64,000 nt of DNA from Actinokineospora terrae (GCF_900111175.1 NZ_FOGI01000003.1:1-64000), one strand, 5' to 3'. Positions 34,372-44,223 are shown, counted from the first letter of the stretch. Notes: a model not told the origin generated them from the letters alone. A program made the numbers and translations.

Positions 34372-35478
34372 GTGCGGCGGACCCAGGTGATCGACAACTC
34401 CATGGACGGGGCGCTCGCGGTGCACGTCGAGCGCAACCTGTCCGACTACCTCGAGCAGCGGCGCGCCGGGATGGCGGAGATGGCGCCGTCGTTCGGTTCG
34501 GCTGTCGAGTCGCTCGCGGCGTTCGTGCTCGGCGGGGGCAAGCGGATCCGGCCCACCTTCGCCTGGTGGGCCTGGCGCGGCGCGGGCGGCGCCGGGTCGG
34601 GGCCGGAGGCGGAGGCGGTGCTGCGCGCGGTGAGCGCCCTGGAGCTGATCCAGGCCTGCGCGCTGGTGCACGACGACCTGATGGACGACTCGGCGGTGCG
34701 CCGGGGCAAGCCGACGGTGCACGTGGAGTTCGCCGCGCGGCACCGGGAGCGGGGGTGGCTCGGCACGCCGGAGCGCTTCGGCGCCGCGGCCGCGATCCTG
34801 CTCGGCGACCTGGCGCTGGCGTGGGCCGACGACATGTACGTGAGCGCGGAGCTGCCCGCCGACCGGCGTGCGGCGGCGCTGGTGCCGTGGCAGGCGATGC
34901 GCGCGGAGATGCTGGCCGGGCAGTACCTGGACGTGCTGACCCAGGCCAAGGGCGACGAGTCGGCGGCGGCGTCGCTGAGCGTGGCCAGGATGAAGACCGC
35001 CGCGTACACCGTGGAGCGGCCGCTGCACATGGGCGCCGCGCTGGCCGGGGCCGACGAGCGGCTGGTCGCGGCGCTGCGGGCGTTCGGCGCCGACATCGGG
35101 CTGGCCTTCCAGCTGCGCGACGACCTGCTGGGCATGTACGGCGACACCGACGTGACCGGTAAGCCCGCGGGCGACGACCTGCGTGAGGGCAAGCGGACCC
35201 TGTTGATGTCGATCGGGCTCGGTAAGGCAGACGCGGCGGGGCGGGCTACGGACGCGGCGCTTATGCGGTCTGCGCTCGGTAACGACAACCTGGACTCCGC
35301 GACTGTGGAGCGCACCAGGGAGCTGTTGGTCGACCTGGGCGCGGTGGCCGAGGTGGAGTGCCGGATCGGGGAGCTGACCGAGTCGGCGATGCGCGCGCTC
35401 GGTGGGGTCGATCTCGCCGAGCCCGCGGGTGACGTCCTGGCCGGGTTGGCGGTAAGCGCGACCAAGCGGGCCAGCTAG
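34372..35478 (+). CDS. idsA2: Polyprenyl (geranylgeranyl) diphosphate synthase
   Basis: The 368-residue trans-prenyltransferase carries both aspartate-rich motifs, DDLMDD at 101-106 and DDLLGMYGD near residue 243. It also has GGKRIRP (55-61) and the K-rich KPAGDDLREGKRT after the second motif. It condenses isopentenyl units into a C20 (possibly C15) chain. Synteny with Rv2173 (idsA2) is exact. Here it heads an operon with crtI, a lipoprotein gene and crtB, so GGPP for carotenoids is its likely product. GTG start at 34372; crtI begins two bases after its stop. Confidence 0.92.
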   Translation: MRRTQVIDNSMDGALAVHVERNLSDYLEQRRAGMAEMAPSFGSAVESLAAFVLGGGKRIRPTFAWWAWRGAGGAGSGPEAEAVLRAVSALELIQACALVHDDLMDDSAVRRGKPTVHVEFAARHRERGWLGTPERFGAAAAILLGDLALAWADDMYVSAELPADRRAAALVPWQAMRAEMLAGQYLDVLTQAKGDESAAASLSVARMKTAAYTVERPLHMGAALAGADERLVAALRAFGADIGLAFQLRDDLLGMYGDTDVTGKPAGDDLREGKRTLLMSIGLGKADAAGRATDAALMRSALGNDNLDSATVERTRELLVDLGAVAEVECRIGELTESAMRALGGVDLAEPAGDVLAGLAVSATKRAS

Positions 35479-35480
35479 CG

Positions 35481-37019
35481 GTGGGCGGCACCCGGGTGGT
35501 GCCCGGCCCCACCGACCACGTCGTGGTCATCGGCGCCGGTCTGTCCGGGCTGTCCGCAGCGCTGCACCTGGCGGGCGCGGGCCGTGAGGTGACTGTCCTG
35601 GAGGCAGCGCCGACTGCCGGTGGACGCGCGCGCCGGGAGGAGATGGGGCCGTACAGCGTCGACACCGGCGCGACTGTGCTGACCATGCCCGAGCTGGTCG
35701 AGGAGGCTCTAGCGGCGGTCGGCGCGTCTTTGGACCTGGACCTGGTCAAGCTCGACCCGGCCTATCGCGCGCACTTCGCCGATGGCAGCACCATCCACGT
35801 GCACACCGACGCGACCGCGATGGCCGACGAGGTGCGCCGGGTCGCCGGGCCACGGGAGGCGGCGGGGTACCTGCGGCTGCGGGCGTGGCTGACCGACCTG
35901 TACCGGGTGCAGCGCGACCGGTTCATCGGCGCGAACTTCGACTCCCCCCTCGACCTCCTTGGCGTCGACCTGGCTCGGTTGGCCTGTCTGGGCGGGTTCG
36001 GCAGGTTGGGCCCCGCCATAGCGCGGCACCTGTCGGATGAACGGTTACAGCGCCTCTTCTCCTTCCAGTCCCTCTACGCGGGGGTTGCCCCGAGCCGTGC
36101 GTTGGCCGCGTATGCCGTGATCGCCTACATGGATACCGTCGCGGGTGTGTACTTCCCGCGCGGCAGCAGTTCCCGGCCGGGCGGCGTCGGCTCGGTGGCC
36201 GAGGTGATGTCGGAGGCGGCGGGCAAGGCCGGGGTGCGGTTCCGGTACTCGACGAGCGCGGCCTGGCTGGAGCGGGTCGGGTCGCGGGTGCGGGCGGTGC
36301 GGACCACGGCGGGCGAGCGGATCACCTGCGACGCGGTGGTCGTCACAGCCGACCTGCCGGTCGCCTACCGGCTGCTCGGCGTGACCCCGCGCAGGCCGGT
36401 CCCCATCCGCTACTCACCGTCAGCGGTCGTCCTGCACACGGGTGTCACCCGGTCCTGGGACGCGCTGGACCACCACACGATCTTCTTCGGCGCCCGGTGG
36501 GAACGCACCTTCGACGAGATCACCCGCCAGGGGGTGCTGATGGGTGATCCCTCGCTGCTGGTCACCCGGCCCACCGCGACCGACCCGGCCCTGGCGCCCG
36601 AGGGCAGGCAGCAGGTGTCGGTGCTCGCCCCCGCGCCGAACCTGCGCACCGGCCCGGTCGACTGGGCGCGGATCGGGCCGATCTACCGCGACGAACTGCT
36701 GCGGGTCCTGGAGCAGCGCGGCCTGACCGGGTTCACCGACGCCGTCGAGGTCCAGCGGCTGGTCACGCCTGCGGACTGGGCGGCATCGGGGCTGGCGGCA
36801 GGCACGCCGTTCTCGGTGTCGCACACGTTCAGCCAGACCGGCCCGTTCCGGCCGCGCAACCTGGTGCCCGGTGTGGACAACATCGTGCTGGCAGGCTGCG
36901 GGACGACCCCCGGGGTGGGCATCCCCCCGGTGGTGATCTCCGGTCGGCTGGCCGCGCTGCGGGTCACCGGCGGTACCGGGGTGGGCGCGGCCCGGCGGCG
37001 GTCCGCGAGCGGGCTGTGA
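35481..37019 (+). CDS. crtI: Phytoene desaturase-like FAD oxidoreductase
   Basis: The 512-residue enzyme has an N-terminal FAD dinucleotide-binding motif (VVVIGAGLSGLSAALHLA) with GGRARREE and the C-terminal CrtI signature (GCGTTPGVGIPPVVISGRLAAL). Its length is usual for CrtI, which desaturates phytoene towards lycopene. The operon with a GGPP synthase and a phytoene synthase supports this over other amine-oxidase relatives. It starts with GTG two bases after the synthase stop. No lycopene cyclase is in the window, so the end product is uncertain. Confidence 0.9.
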   Translation: MGGTRVVPGPTDHVVVIGAGLSGLSAALHLAGAGREVTVLEAAPTAGGRARREEMGPYSVDTGATVLTMPELVEEALAAVGASLDLDLVKLDPAYRAHFADGSTIHVHTDATAMADEVRRVAGPREAAGYLRLRAWLTDLYRVQRDRFIGANFDSPLDLLGVDLARLACLGGFGRLGPAIARHLSDERLQRLFSFQSLYAGVAPSRALAAYAVIAYMDTVAGVYFPRGSSSRPGGVGSVAEVMSEAAGKAGVRFRYSTSAAWLERVGSRVRAVRTTAGERITCDAVVVTADLPVAYRLLGVTPRRPVPIRYSPSAVVLHTGVTRSWDALDHHTIFFGARWERTFDEITRQGVLMGDPSLLVTRPTATDPALAPEGRQQVSVLAPAPNLRTGPVDWARIGPIYRDELLRVLEQRGLTGFTDAVEVQRLVTPADWAASGLAAGTPFSVSHTFSQTGPFRPRNLVPGVDNIVLAGCGTTPGVGIPPVVISGRLAALRVTGGTGVGAARRRSASGL

Positions 37020-37056
37020 GGCTATCTTTGGCTCCTGGCCACCCGGTGTCGCGATA

Positions 37057-38514
37057 ATGCGCGCGGTGGGCGGGTGGCGGACGGGGAGCGGCGACATGCG
37101 CGGGGCTTGGCGGGGCGTGGCACGGGTGGTCACCCGGGCACTGGGGGTCGGCGCGGTACTGGTCACGGCCGCCGCGTGCAGCACGGCGGTGGCGGGCTCG
37201 CCGGTGCCCGCGGAGATCGGCCCGCCCAGCGGCGCCGCGTCCGCGGTGCAGTCGCTCGACGACCTCGGCGAGGCCGGGCTGCTGCGCTACAAGGGCACGC
37301 TGACCTCGGCGTCCAACGACCCGGTCGAGTTCGACCTCGCGGCGGCCAGCGGCGGGGAGATCGCGGGCTCGCTGACGGTCAACGGCAAGGCGGCGTCGGT
37401 GCTCGTGGTCGAGCGCGGCACCTACCTCAAGGCGGCCGCCGACTTCTGGGCGACGCTGTCGGGGGTGGGCAACGCGGAGAACAAGGGCACCGCGGTGGCC
37501 GACCGCTGGGTGAAGGTGCCCGGGGTGCTGATCGGCGTGGAGCTGGCCGACGTGTTCAGCCCGGAGTCGATGAGCCAGTACCTGGTGGTCGACACCGACA
37601 AGGCGCAGGACAACGAGCAGCCGCTGACCGACCGGCGGCGCACCGACCTCGCCGGGGCCAAGGTGTTCCGGATCCCGCTGGTCAGCGGCGCGGTGTACCT
37701 GGCGGAGGCGCAGCCGCACGGCGTGCTCAAGGTCGAGCTGGACTCGGCGGGCCAGTCGGCGCCGACGACGGTGAAGAAGCTGTCCACCACGGTCGTCGAC
37801 GCGACCGGTGAGCTGGCGAAGTTCTACCAGGACGTGGCCGCGGTGGCCGGGCAGCTGACCGCGCCGGTCGATGTGCTGAACACCGTCCAGGAGAGCGGCC
37901 ACACCTTCGAGGGCTGCGGCGCGGCGAGCTGCTCGATCGTCGTGAGCTTCACCAACGGGACCAAGGCCGCGGTCCGGGTGTCGGTACGCGGGAACTGGCA
38001 GGGCGACAGCTCGCCGCTAGGGGCGTGTGAGGCACTCGCGGGTCCAGTAGCGCCGGGTCAGGCGGGTAGCGCTACCTGCACGCTGTCGAGCCAGGAGTGG
38101 GTGCAGTTCTTCGCCAGGGCCAACTCCGTGCCGGGCAACCACCCGTACAGCGTGGAGTGGTCGACCGTGGTGCTGGCCGAGGCACCGGACCTGACCAGGG
38201 TCACCGCGCTGGCGAAGGCGGCGCCCGCCGACACCAAGGCTCGGCAGACCGACGGCTCGCACTTCGTGTTCTCCATCGGCTACGGCGGCAAGAAGGTCTG
38301 GAAGTACGGGGTCACCGGCAAGCACTGGACCGACCGGGCCGACCGGCAGCTCGCGGTGTGCATGGGCGAGACGAGGTCGGTGTGCCGGGTGGACCTGGTG
38401 ACCGCGACCGGGGACGCGGGTTCGGCGTACGGCCTGCTCAAGCAGCTGGTCGACGCGTACCGCACCGCGGGCGGGGCGTGCCCGGAGGGCCAATGGGCCG
38501 GGTGCGCGCGCTGA
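37057..38514 (+). CDS. Lipoprotein of unknown function inside the carotenoid operon
   Basis: The 485-residue protein has an export signal ending with lipobox TAAAC (C41 from the first ATG); a later ATG at 37096 would give a more ordinary signal length and may be the true start. The first half resembles LppX/LprAFG-like lipid-binding lipoproteins in pattern ([46 protein letters not shown]). The second half carries cysteines in [29 protein letters not shown] and GACPEG, which may pair outside the cell. The crtB start overlaps its end by 22 bases. I do not recognise a precise family. Confidence 0.78.
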   Translation: MRAVGGWRTGSGDMRGAWRGVARVVTRALGVGAVLVTAAACSTAVAGSPVPAEIGPPSGAASAVQSLDDLGEAGLLRYKGTLTSASNDPVEFDLAAASGGEIAGSLTVNGKAASVLVVERGTYLKAAADFWATLSGVGNAENKGTAVADRWVKVPGVLIGVELADVFSPESMSQYLVVDTDKAQDNEQPLTDRRRTDLAGAKVFRIPLVSGAVYLAEAQPHGVLKVELDSAGQSAPTTVKKLSTTVVDATGELAKFYQDVAAVAGQLTAPVDVLNTVQESGHTFEGCGAASCSIVVSFTNGTKAAVRVSVRGNWQGDSSPLGACEALAGPVAPGQAGSATCTLSSQEWVQFFARANSVPGNHPYSVEWSTVVLAEAPDLTRVTALAKAAPADTKARQTDGSHFVFSIGYGGKKVWKYGVTGKHWTDRADRQLAVCMGETRSVCRVDLVTATGDAGSAYGLLKQLVDAYRTAGGACPEGQWAGCAR

Positions 38515-39389
38515 CGACGCTGGACTCGGCCTACGCGGGCAGCCGTGCGATCAACGCCCACCACGGCCGCACGTACTACCTGGCGACTCGGTTGTTGCCG
38601 CCCTCGCGCCGTCCCGCGGTGCACGCGCTCTACGGGTTCGCGCGGGTGGCTGACGAGATCGTGGACAACCCGGGAGTTGACCCTGCCGGTGAGCTCTTGG
38701 CGTTGGAGCGGGCGCTTAACGACGCCTTCGACGGTGGCGCTACCGGGCATCCGGTGCTGCTCGCCCTCGCTGACACCGTGCGGCACTGGGACATCGACCG
38801 GGACTTGTTCAGCGTCTTCCTGAACTCGATGCGGATGGACCTGACGGTCACCGATTACGCCAACCTGGACGAGTTGGCCGAGTACACGCACGGATCTGCC
38901 GGCGTGATCGGGCTGATGTTGTTGCCAGTACTGGGCACCGTGTCACCGGACGCCGCCCCCTACGCTGCCGCGCTGGGTGAGGCGTTCCAGCTGACCAACT
39001 TCCTTCGGGACGTGGGCGAGGACCTAGACCGTGGTCGGGTTTACCTGCCCGCGGACCACTTGGCCGCGTTCGGAGTGGACCGTGAGCGGCTGACGTGGGC
39101 TCGGATGAACGGGCCTGATAGGGCTATCCGGCGCGCGGTGGCGCACTTCGCCGCGATGGCGCACGCCGGGTATCGGGCCGCCGAGCCGGGGATCGCGCTC
39201 CTGGACCCGGTGTCACGGCCCTGCGTGGCGACCGCGGCGCGGCTCTACCGGGCGATCCTGGACGAGATCGCGGCCGCCGGGTACGACGTGCTCACCCGGC
39301 GGGCGGTGGTGCCCGCCGGGCGCAAGGCGTCGGTGGTGGTGCCTGGCGTGGCCAGGTGCGTGCTGGCCAGGCTCAGGGGAACTCAGTAG
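38493..39389 (+). CDS. crtB: Phytoene (squalene-type) synthase
   Basis: The 298-residue enzyme joins two GGPP molecules head to head into phytoene. The two aspartate-rich sites are visible as [10 protein letters not shown] and [16 protein letters not shown], with YGFARVAD and [15 protein letters not shown] 38493 lies inside the lipoprotein 3' end; a GTG at 38502 is also possible. It closes the idsA2-crtI-lipoprotein-crtB operon and converges with the Rv2175c-like gene, overlapping its end by seven bases. Confidence 0.92.
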   Translation: MGRVRALTTLDSAYAGSRAINAHHGRTYYLATRLLPPSRRPAVHALYGFARVADEIVDNPGVDPAGELLALERALNDAFDGGATGHPVLLALADTVRHWDIDRDLFSVFLNSMRMDLTVTDYANLDELAEYTHGSAGVIGLMLLPVLGTVSPDAAPYAAALGEAFQLTNFLRDVGEDLDRGRVYLPADHLAAFGVDRERLTWARMNGPDRAIRRAVAHFAAMAHAGYRAAEPGIALLDPVSRPCVATAARLYRAILDEIAAAGYDVLTRRAVVPAGRKASVVVPGVARCVLARLRGTQ

Positions 39390-39751
39390 GCCAGGGCCTG
39401 GGCGCGGCGCTTGACCTCGCGGCCGCGGTCGCCGCGCAGCGCGTCGATGGGCCTGCCGGGCAGCGTGTCGTCGGCGGTGAACAGCCAGCGGATCACCTCG
39501 TCCGGGCTGAAGCCGGAGTCGTTGAGCACGGTGATGGTGCCGGGCAGGCCCTTGACGACGTCCCCGCTGTCGGTGATGAACTCGGCGGGCACCATCAGCA
39601 CGCCGCGGCGGCGCACGGCGATGAGCTGGTGGTCGCGCAGCGCCTGGTGCACGCGGGTGATCGGCTGGTCGAGGCGGATGGCGACATCGGGCAGCGGCAG
39701 CACCGGGACGTCGGGGTCGAGCACGTCGGCGGCCGCGGGGATTGAACTCAC
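39383..39751 (-). CDS. Rv2175c-like DNA-binding protein
   Basis: This 122-residue winged-helix protein ([41 protein letters not shown], then [28 protein letters not shown]) matches mycobacterial Rv2175c, a DNA-binding protein phosphorylated by PknL. The divergent position next to pknL is conserved. GTG 39751 was chosen; the frame further upstream is Arg/Pro-rich and overlaps the pknL leader. The mycobacterial protein has an N-terminal tail with the phosphothreonine; here the N-terminus is [14 protein letters not shown] and has few candidate sites. Confidence 0.86.
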   Translation of the reverse strand: MSSIPAAADVLDPDVPVLPLPDVAIRLDQPITRVHQALRDHQLIAVRRRGVLMVPAEFITDSGDVVKGLPGTITVLNDSGFSPDEVIRWLFTADDTLPGRPIDALRGDRGREVKRRAQALAY

Positions 39752-39896
39752 GCGACCACGATGCCACATCGACCGGATGTGGGCAGTCGACCACCCGCCC
39801 GGCCCGCGCGGTGCTCGATCACCACCCGCCGCCCCGGCCGGGCGGATGTGCGGGGGTCGGTACGCGCGGGCGCGCGGCTCCGTACGATCCACCCTT

Positions 39897-42038
39897 GTGG
39901 AGGACAAGGGGCCGAGTCTCGTCGGGGCGCTGCTGGAGCAGCGCTACCGGGTCGACGCGCCGGTGGCGCGGGGCGGGATGTCGGCGGTCTACCGCGGCGT
40001 CGACACCCGGCTGGACCGCCCGGTCGCGATCAAGGTGATGGACTCCCGGTTCGCCGACGACAAGTCCTTCGTCGAGCGGTTCGAGCGCGAGGCCAGGTCC
40101 GCGGCCCGCATCCACCACCCGAACGTGGTGGCGGTGCACGACCAGGGCCTCGACGGCGACCACGTGTACCTGGTGATGGAGCTGGTCAGCGGCGGCACCC
40201 TGCGCGACCTGCTCACCGAGCGCACCACGCTGCCGGTCCCGCTGGTCGTGGCGATCATGGAGCCGGTGCTCTCCGCGCTGGCCGCCGCGCACCGGGCCGG
40301 GCTGATCCACCGCGACGTCAAGCCGGAGAACGTGCTGATCGGCACCGGCGGCATCGTCAAGGTCGCCGACTTCGGCCTGGTCCGCGCGATCTCCAGCGTC
40401 GGCACCACCAAGAGCAGCGTCATCCTCGGCACCGTCGCTTACCTCTCGCCGGAGCAGGTGACCACCGGGGCGGCGACCGCGCGCGGCGACGTGTACTCGG
40501 CGGGCATCGTGCTCTACGAGGCGCTGACCGGCTCCCCGCCCTACCACGGCGACAACGCCCTGTCGGTGGCCTACCGGCACGTCAACGACGACGTCCCGCC
40601 GCCGAGCGCGGCGGTGCCGGGCATCCCACCGATGCTCGACGAGCTGGTGGTCCGCGCGACCCGCCGCGACCCGGCGGCGCGCCCGGCCGACGGCGCCGCG
40701 TTCCTGGCCGAGCTGCAGCAGGTCCGCGCCGCGCTGTCGCTGCCGAGGATGCGGGTGCCGATCCCGCGGGTCGCGAACGTCGACGAGACCGTGCGGGTGT
40801 CCGGGGCGCTCTCGGCGCAGCCGCCCACCCCGACCGGGCCGACGCACGCGGCGGTCGAGGACATCGCGGCGCTCGACCCGGAGGAGACGGTCAAGGTCCC
40901 GCTCGCCGCGATCACCGGCGAGAACACGGTCCAGGCGCCGCCGCAGCAGGTTCCCCCGCCGTCGGCGACCGTCGTCCGCCCGATGCCCGGGTTCTCCGCG
41001 GCCGGGCCGCAGGGCACGCGCGCGATGCTGCGGTCGGACCTGGAGAAGGTGATCGACTCGGCGGCGCAGGCGGGCGCTCCGCCCTCGGCGCCGTACGGCT
41101 TCCCCGCGCAGGGGATGCCCCAGCAGGTCCCGCAGCCGCCGCCACCGCCGCCCAACCCGACCCGGCGGCTGGTGCTGCTGAGCGTCATCGGGGTGTTGGT
41201 GCTGGGACTGCTCGGCACCGGCATCTGGTGGTTCTCCAGCGGCCGCTACACCGAGGTGCCGACGCTGGCGGGCAAGGACGCCGAGACCGCGCAGCAGCTG
41301 GTGCGCTCGGCCGACCTGAGCCCCAGCGTGACGACCGTGCGCGACAACGACATCGAGGCCGGGCTGGTGATCAGCACCGACCCGGTCGCCGGTGTCGAGG
41401 CACTGCGCGGCGACGAGATCAAGCTCCTGGTGTCCTCCGGCAAACCGGTCGTCCCGGACGTCCGCCCCGGCGCCACCCGCGACGAGGCCGAGCGCGCCGT
41501 GGCCAAGGAAGAGCTCCAGGCCGCCGTCGACGACGCCAAGAACGCCTACGACGAACAGGTCCCCACCGGCCGCGTCCTGCGCCTGGAACCGCCGTCCGGC
41601 ACCAAGGTCCAGCTCAACGAACGCGTCATCATCGTCCTGAGCAAGGGCCCCGCCCCCCGCCCCGTCCCCGACGTCCGGGGCAAAACCCGCGACGAGGCCT
41701 TCCAAGCCCTCACCGCCGCGGGCTTCGACCCCTTCGACGGCCCCCAAGAATTCTCCGGCGACGTGGACGGCGGCCGAGTAATCCGCACCGACCCGGGCAC
41801 CGGCACGAAGATCGAGGCTGGTGCTCCCAAACGAGTCTCGGTAATCACCTCCTCCGCAGTGACCGTCCCGGACCTCAACCAACGCACTATCGCCGAAGCC
41901 CAGGCCATGCTCCAACAACTGGGCCTATCCCTGGAACTCCAACCCTTCTCCAACCCCAATGGCCGGGTCTTCACCCAGGGGCCTCCTGCGGGCACCAAAC
42001 TCCGCAAGGGCGACAAGGTCTCCGTCTTCGCCTGGTGA
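39897..42038 (+). CDS. pknL: PASTA-domain serine/threonine kinase PknL
   Basis: The 713-residue receptor kinase has a kinase domain at about 16-280: glycine loop ARGGMSAVY, K46, catalytic HRDVKPEN (138-145), DFG (158-160), LSPEQ. A Pro/Gln-rich juxtamembrane stretch with threonines follows, then a membrane helix (425-446) and about four outside PASTA repeats beginning at YTEVPTLAG, VVPDVRPG, PVPDVRGK and VTVPDLNQ. PASTA domains sense muropeptides or lipid II. M. tuberculosis PknL lacks a PASTA part, so this is a fuller form. GTG 39897 begins VEDKGPSLVGALLEQRYRV. The gene ends just before repeat element copy A. Confidence 0.93.
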   Translation: MEDKGPSLVGALLEQRYRVDAPVARGGMSAVYRGVDTRLDRPVAIKVMDSRFADDKSFVERFEREARSAARIHHPNVVAVHDQGLDGDHVYLVMELVSGGTLRDLLTERTTLPVPLVVAIMEPVLSALAAAHRAGLIHRDVKPENVLIGTGGIVKVADFGLVRAISSVGTTKSSVILGTVAYLSPEQVTTGAATARGDVYSAGIVLYEALTGSPPYHGDNALSVAYRHVNDDVPPPSAAVPGIPPMLDELVVRATRRDPAARPADGAAFLAELQQVRAALSLPRMRVPIPRVANVDETVRVSGALSAQPPTPTGPTHAAVEDIAALDPEETVKVPLAAITGENTVQAPPQQVPPPSATVVRPMPGFSAAGPQGTRAMLRSDLEKVIDSAAQAGAPPSAPYGFPAQGMPQQVPQPPPPPPNPTRRLVLLSVIGVLVLGLLGTGIWWFSSGRYTEVPTLAGKDAETAQQLVRSADLSPSVTTVRDNDIEAGLVISTDPVAGVEALRGDEIKLLVSSGKPVVPDVRPGATRDEAERAVAKEELQAAVDDAKNAYDEQVPTGRVLRLEPPSGTKVQLNERVIIVLSKGPAPRPVPDVRGKTRDEAFQALTAAGFDPFDGPQEFSGDVDGGRVIRTDPGTGTKIEAGAPKRVSVITSSAVTVPDLNQRTIAEAQAMLQQLGLSLELQPFSNPNGRVFTQGPPAGTKLRKGDKVSVFAW

Positions 42039-42103
42039 TGGACGGGGCGGGTTTATCCACAGGCCTGTGGTTCGTGCGGTCGGGTTGGTCGGTGCTGCTC
42101 GGT

Positions 42104-42540
42104 AAGCTGTATATCGGGGGGTGCTTGGGGCGGTTTGATCTTGAGCTGGGGGTGTTCCGGCTCTCGTGCTCGCCTGCGGCGTCGATGATCAACGGCTCGC
42201 CTTCGGCATTGCGGTGGGGCGCGAGTTTCGAGCTGTGCTCGATGGGGCGAACTTGTTTTGCGTGGGGCCCCTACGACACCCGGGCAGAACCACAAAGCAG
42301 GGGCCCACAAGCAGGCCCTGCCACGGTGAGCGACGCTACGGGTGCCGTTCCCCCACACAAAACAAGTCCGCCCCATCGAGCAGGGTTGGCACCAGCGACT
42401 CCGAGGAGCGCGTGGTTGGCCGACGTCTGTGAGGGCCGGGTGGTTGGCCAACGTCGTAGAGGGACGCGTTAGGACCAATGCCTGAGAGGGGTGCGTGGGG
42501 GGCAACAACCGGTGGCAGGGCCGTGGTGAGTGTTCGGGTG
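42104..42540 (-). repeat. Composite palindromic element, copy A
   Basis: Read on the minus strand it has three parts: about five degenerate units of about 27-28 bases (42540 to 42382), a 145 bp hairpin (42381 to 42237), and a conserved flank (42236 to about 42104) matching the flank of copy C, with gctcgaaactcgcgcc and gcaggcgagcacgagagccg. The hairpin has 31-base outer arms (42351-42381, 42237-42267) with two non-Watson-Crick pairs, and an inner 10-base helix (42339-42348, 42273-42282) with one. In this orientation all three are G-U. It sits between the converging pknL and pfk. I see nothing else in 42039-42103 apart from ttatccacaggcctgtgg near 42052. Confidence 0.88.
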
Positions 42541-42558
42541 GCGTTTGGGGTTCTATAG

Positions 42559-42590
42559 AAGAAGGCCAGGCCGTTGGGCCTGGCCTTCTT
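42559..42590 (-). terminator. Intrinsic terminator of pfk
   Basis: A perfect 14 bp inverted repeat (42559-42572 and 42577-42590) with a 4-base loop begins three bases after the pfk stop on the minus strand and is followed there by a T-rich tail (ttcttctat). It is also the last structure reached by plus-strand transcripts from pknL. Confidence 0.9.
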
Positions 42591-42593
42591 GTC

Positions 42594-43619
42594 TTAGCCG
42601 AAGAAGACTTCGGCTTCGGCGTAGCGTTCCAGGGGCACTGTCTTGAGTTCGGCGGTGGCCTCGGACAGCTTCACCCGGACGATGTCGGTGCCCTTGAGGG
42701 CGACCATGACGCCGAAGTCGCCGTCGGCTACGGCGTCCACCGCGTGGAGGCCGAAGCGGGTGGCCAGGACTCGGTCGTAGGCGGTGGGGGTGCCGCCGCG
42801 TTGGGTGTGGCCGAGGACTACGGCGCGGGATTCCTTGCCGGTCTTGGCGGCGATCTCCTCGGCCAGCCAGGTGCCGACGCCGCCGAGGCGGACGTGGCCG
42901 AAGGCGTCTTTCTCGCCGGTCAGCAGGACCTCGTTGCCGCCCTCGGGCAGGGCGCCCTCGGCGACGACGATGATCGGGGCGTACTGGCGCTCGAAGCGGC
43001 GCTGGACCCACTCGATGACCTTGTCGACGCTGAACGCGCGCTCGGGCACCAGGATCACGTTGGCGCCACCGGCCAGGCCGGAGTGCAGGGCGATCCAGCC
43101 CGCGTGCCTGCCCATGACCTCGACGACCAGGGCGCGGTGGTGGGACTCGGCGGTCGTGCGCAGGCGGTCGATCGACTCGGTGGCGATGTGCACCGCGGTG
43201 TCGAAGCCGAAGGTGTAGTCGGTGGCGCCGAGGTCGTTGTCGATGGTCTTGGGGACGCCGACCACGCCGACGCCGTCGTCGGTGAGGCGCTTGGCGACGC
43301 CGAGGGTGTCCTCGCCGCCGATGGCGATCAGGGCGTCGACGCCGTGCTCGGCCAGGACCGACTTGATCCGCTCGACGCCGCCGTCGACCTTGTACGGGTT
43401 GGTGCGCGAGGAGCCCAGGATGGTGCCGCCCCTGGTGAGGATGTCCTCGACGTCGTCGAGCCCGATCGGCTTCAGGTCGCCCTCGAGCGGGCCCTTCCAG
43501 CCGTTGCGGAACCCGACGACGTCCCAGCCGTGGGTCTCGATCCCCTTGCGCGCGACCGCCCGGATGACCGCGTTGAGCCCGGGGCAGTCGCCACCCCCGG
43601 TGAGTACGCCGACCCGCAT
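42594..43619 (-). CDS. pfkA: 6-phosphofructokinase (clade III, probable PPi type)
   Basis: The 341-residue enzyme phosphorylates fructose 6-phosphate. It starts RVGVLTGGGDCPGLNAVIR and contains GGEDTLG (101-107), PKTIDNDL (123-130), EVMGRHAGWIALHSG and RAVVLGHTQRGGTPTAYDR. Residue 104 is Asp and residue 124 is Lys. In family studies Asp104 with Lys124 marks pyrophosphate-dependent enzymes such as that of Amycolatopsis, whereas ATP enzymes have Gly104. Phosphoryl-donor choice is inferred from these two residues. ATG 43619 gives the canonical N-terminus. Single gene with its own terminator. Confidence 0.93.
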   Translation of the reverse strand: MRVGVLTGGGDCPGLNAVIRAVARKGIETHGWDVVGFRNGWKGPLEGDLKPIGLDDVEDILTRGGTILGSSRTNPYKVDGGVERIKSVLAEHGVDALIAIGGEDTLGVAKRLTDDGVGVVGVPKTIDNDLGATDYTFGFDTAVHIATESIDRLRTTAESHHRALVVEVMGRHAGWIALHSGLAGGANVILVPERAFSVDKVIEWVQRRFERQYAPIIVVAEGALPEGGNEVLLTGEKDAFGHVRLGGVGTWLAEEIAAKTGKESRAVVLGHTQRGGTPTAYDRVLATRFGLHAVDAVADGDFGVMVALKGTDIVRVKLSEATAELKTVPLERYAEAEVFFG

Positions 43620-43719
43620 GACTACCCGACCTTCCACGCTCGCGCCCGTGATGGCCATCACCGGCTGCCGAGTCCAGACTGCCAGCAACTGAATCGGTAT
43701 AGCAAGGAGGGTGGGCCGG

Positions 43720-44223
43720 TTACCGACCGTTGCGCAGCTGCCACAGGCCGTCGATCACGCGCCAGCGGACCAGGTTGAACCTGGCGTCGGCGAGCGCGTC
43801 GTGCGCGTCGTCCGGCGGGGCGGGCAGCGGCGGCTTGCCGACGTCCTCCCACCGCTGCCGCAGCTCCCGGGTGAACCGCGGGATCAGCCGGGGCAGCGCG
43901 GGCATGGCGCCCCACAGCTGGCCGAGCACCACGTGGTCGTAGGCGCCGAACCAGGCCCACAGCTCGATCTTGTCCTTCGCCCGCGGCGGGGTGAGGAACT
44001 CGAGCAGCCTGCGGCGCATCTCGGCCTTGTCGCACCAGGACTTGTCGGCGGGCGGGGGCAGCTTGTCCAGGACGTTGGCCCGCACCCACGGCCCGGCCTT
44101 GGCCGGGTCGAACTCGGTCGAGACCGCGTAGAACTCCCGGCCGTCCTCGTCGACGACACCGATCGACACCAGGTCGATGGTCAGCCCGTCCTCGATGAAC
44201 TCGGTGTCGTAGAAGTAACGCAC
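43720..44223 (-). CDS. Rv2179c-type 3'-5' exoribonuclease
   Basis: The 167-residue protein is a DEDD-superfamily nuclease. It starts RYFYDTEFIEDGLTIDLVSIGVV with the first Asp-Glu pair, has an internal Asp in WFGAYDHVVLGQLWG and ends with HDALADARFNLVRW holding the last catalytic His/Asp. It matches the RNase AS family first described for Rv2179c, which removes poly(A)-type 3' ends. It lies on the minus strand, divergent from a lipoprotein gene. No cofactor or partner genes adjoin it. Confidence 0.92.
   Translation of the reverse strand: MRYFYDTEFIEDGLTIDLVSIGVVDEDGREFYAVSTEFDPAKAGPWVRANVLDKLPPPADKSWCDKAEMRRRLLEFLTPPRAKDKIELWAWFGAYDHVVLGQLWGAMPALPRLIPRFTRELRQRWEDVGKPPLPAPPDDAHDALADARFNLVRWRVIDGLWQLRNGR

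Noticed and set aside
42237..42381. Simple intrinsic terminator
   Set aside because: The pairing spans 145 bases with a complex loop and no T-run; a normal terminator for pfk lies separately at 42559-42590.
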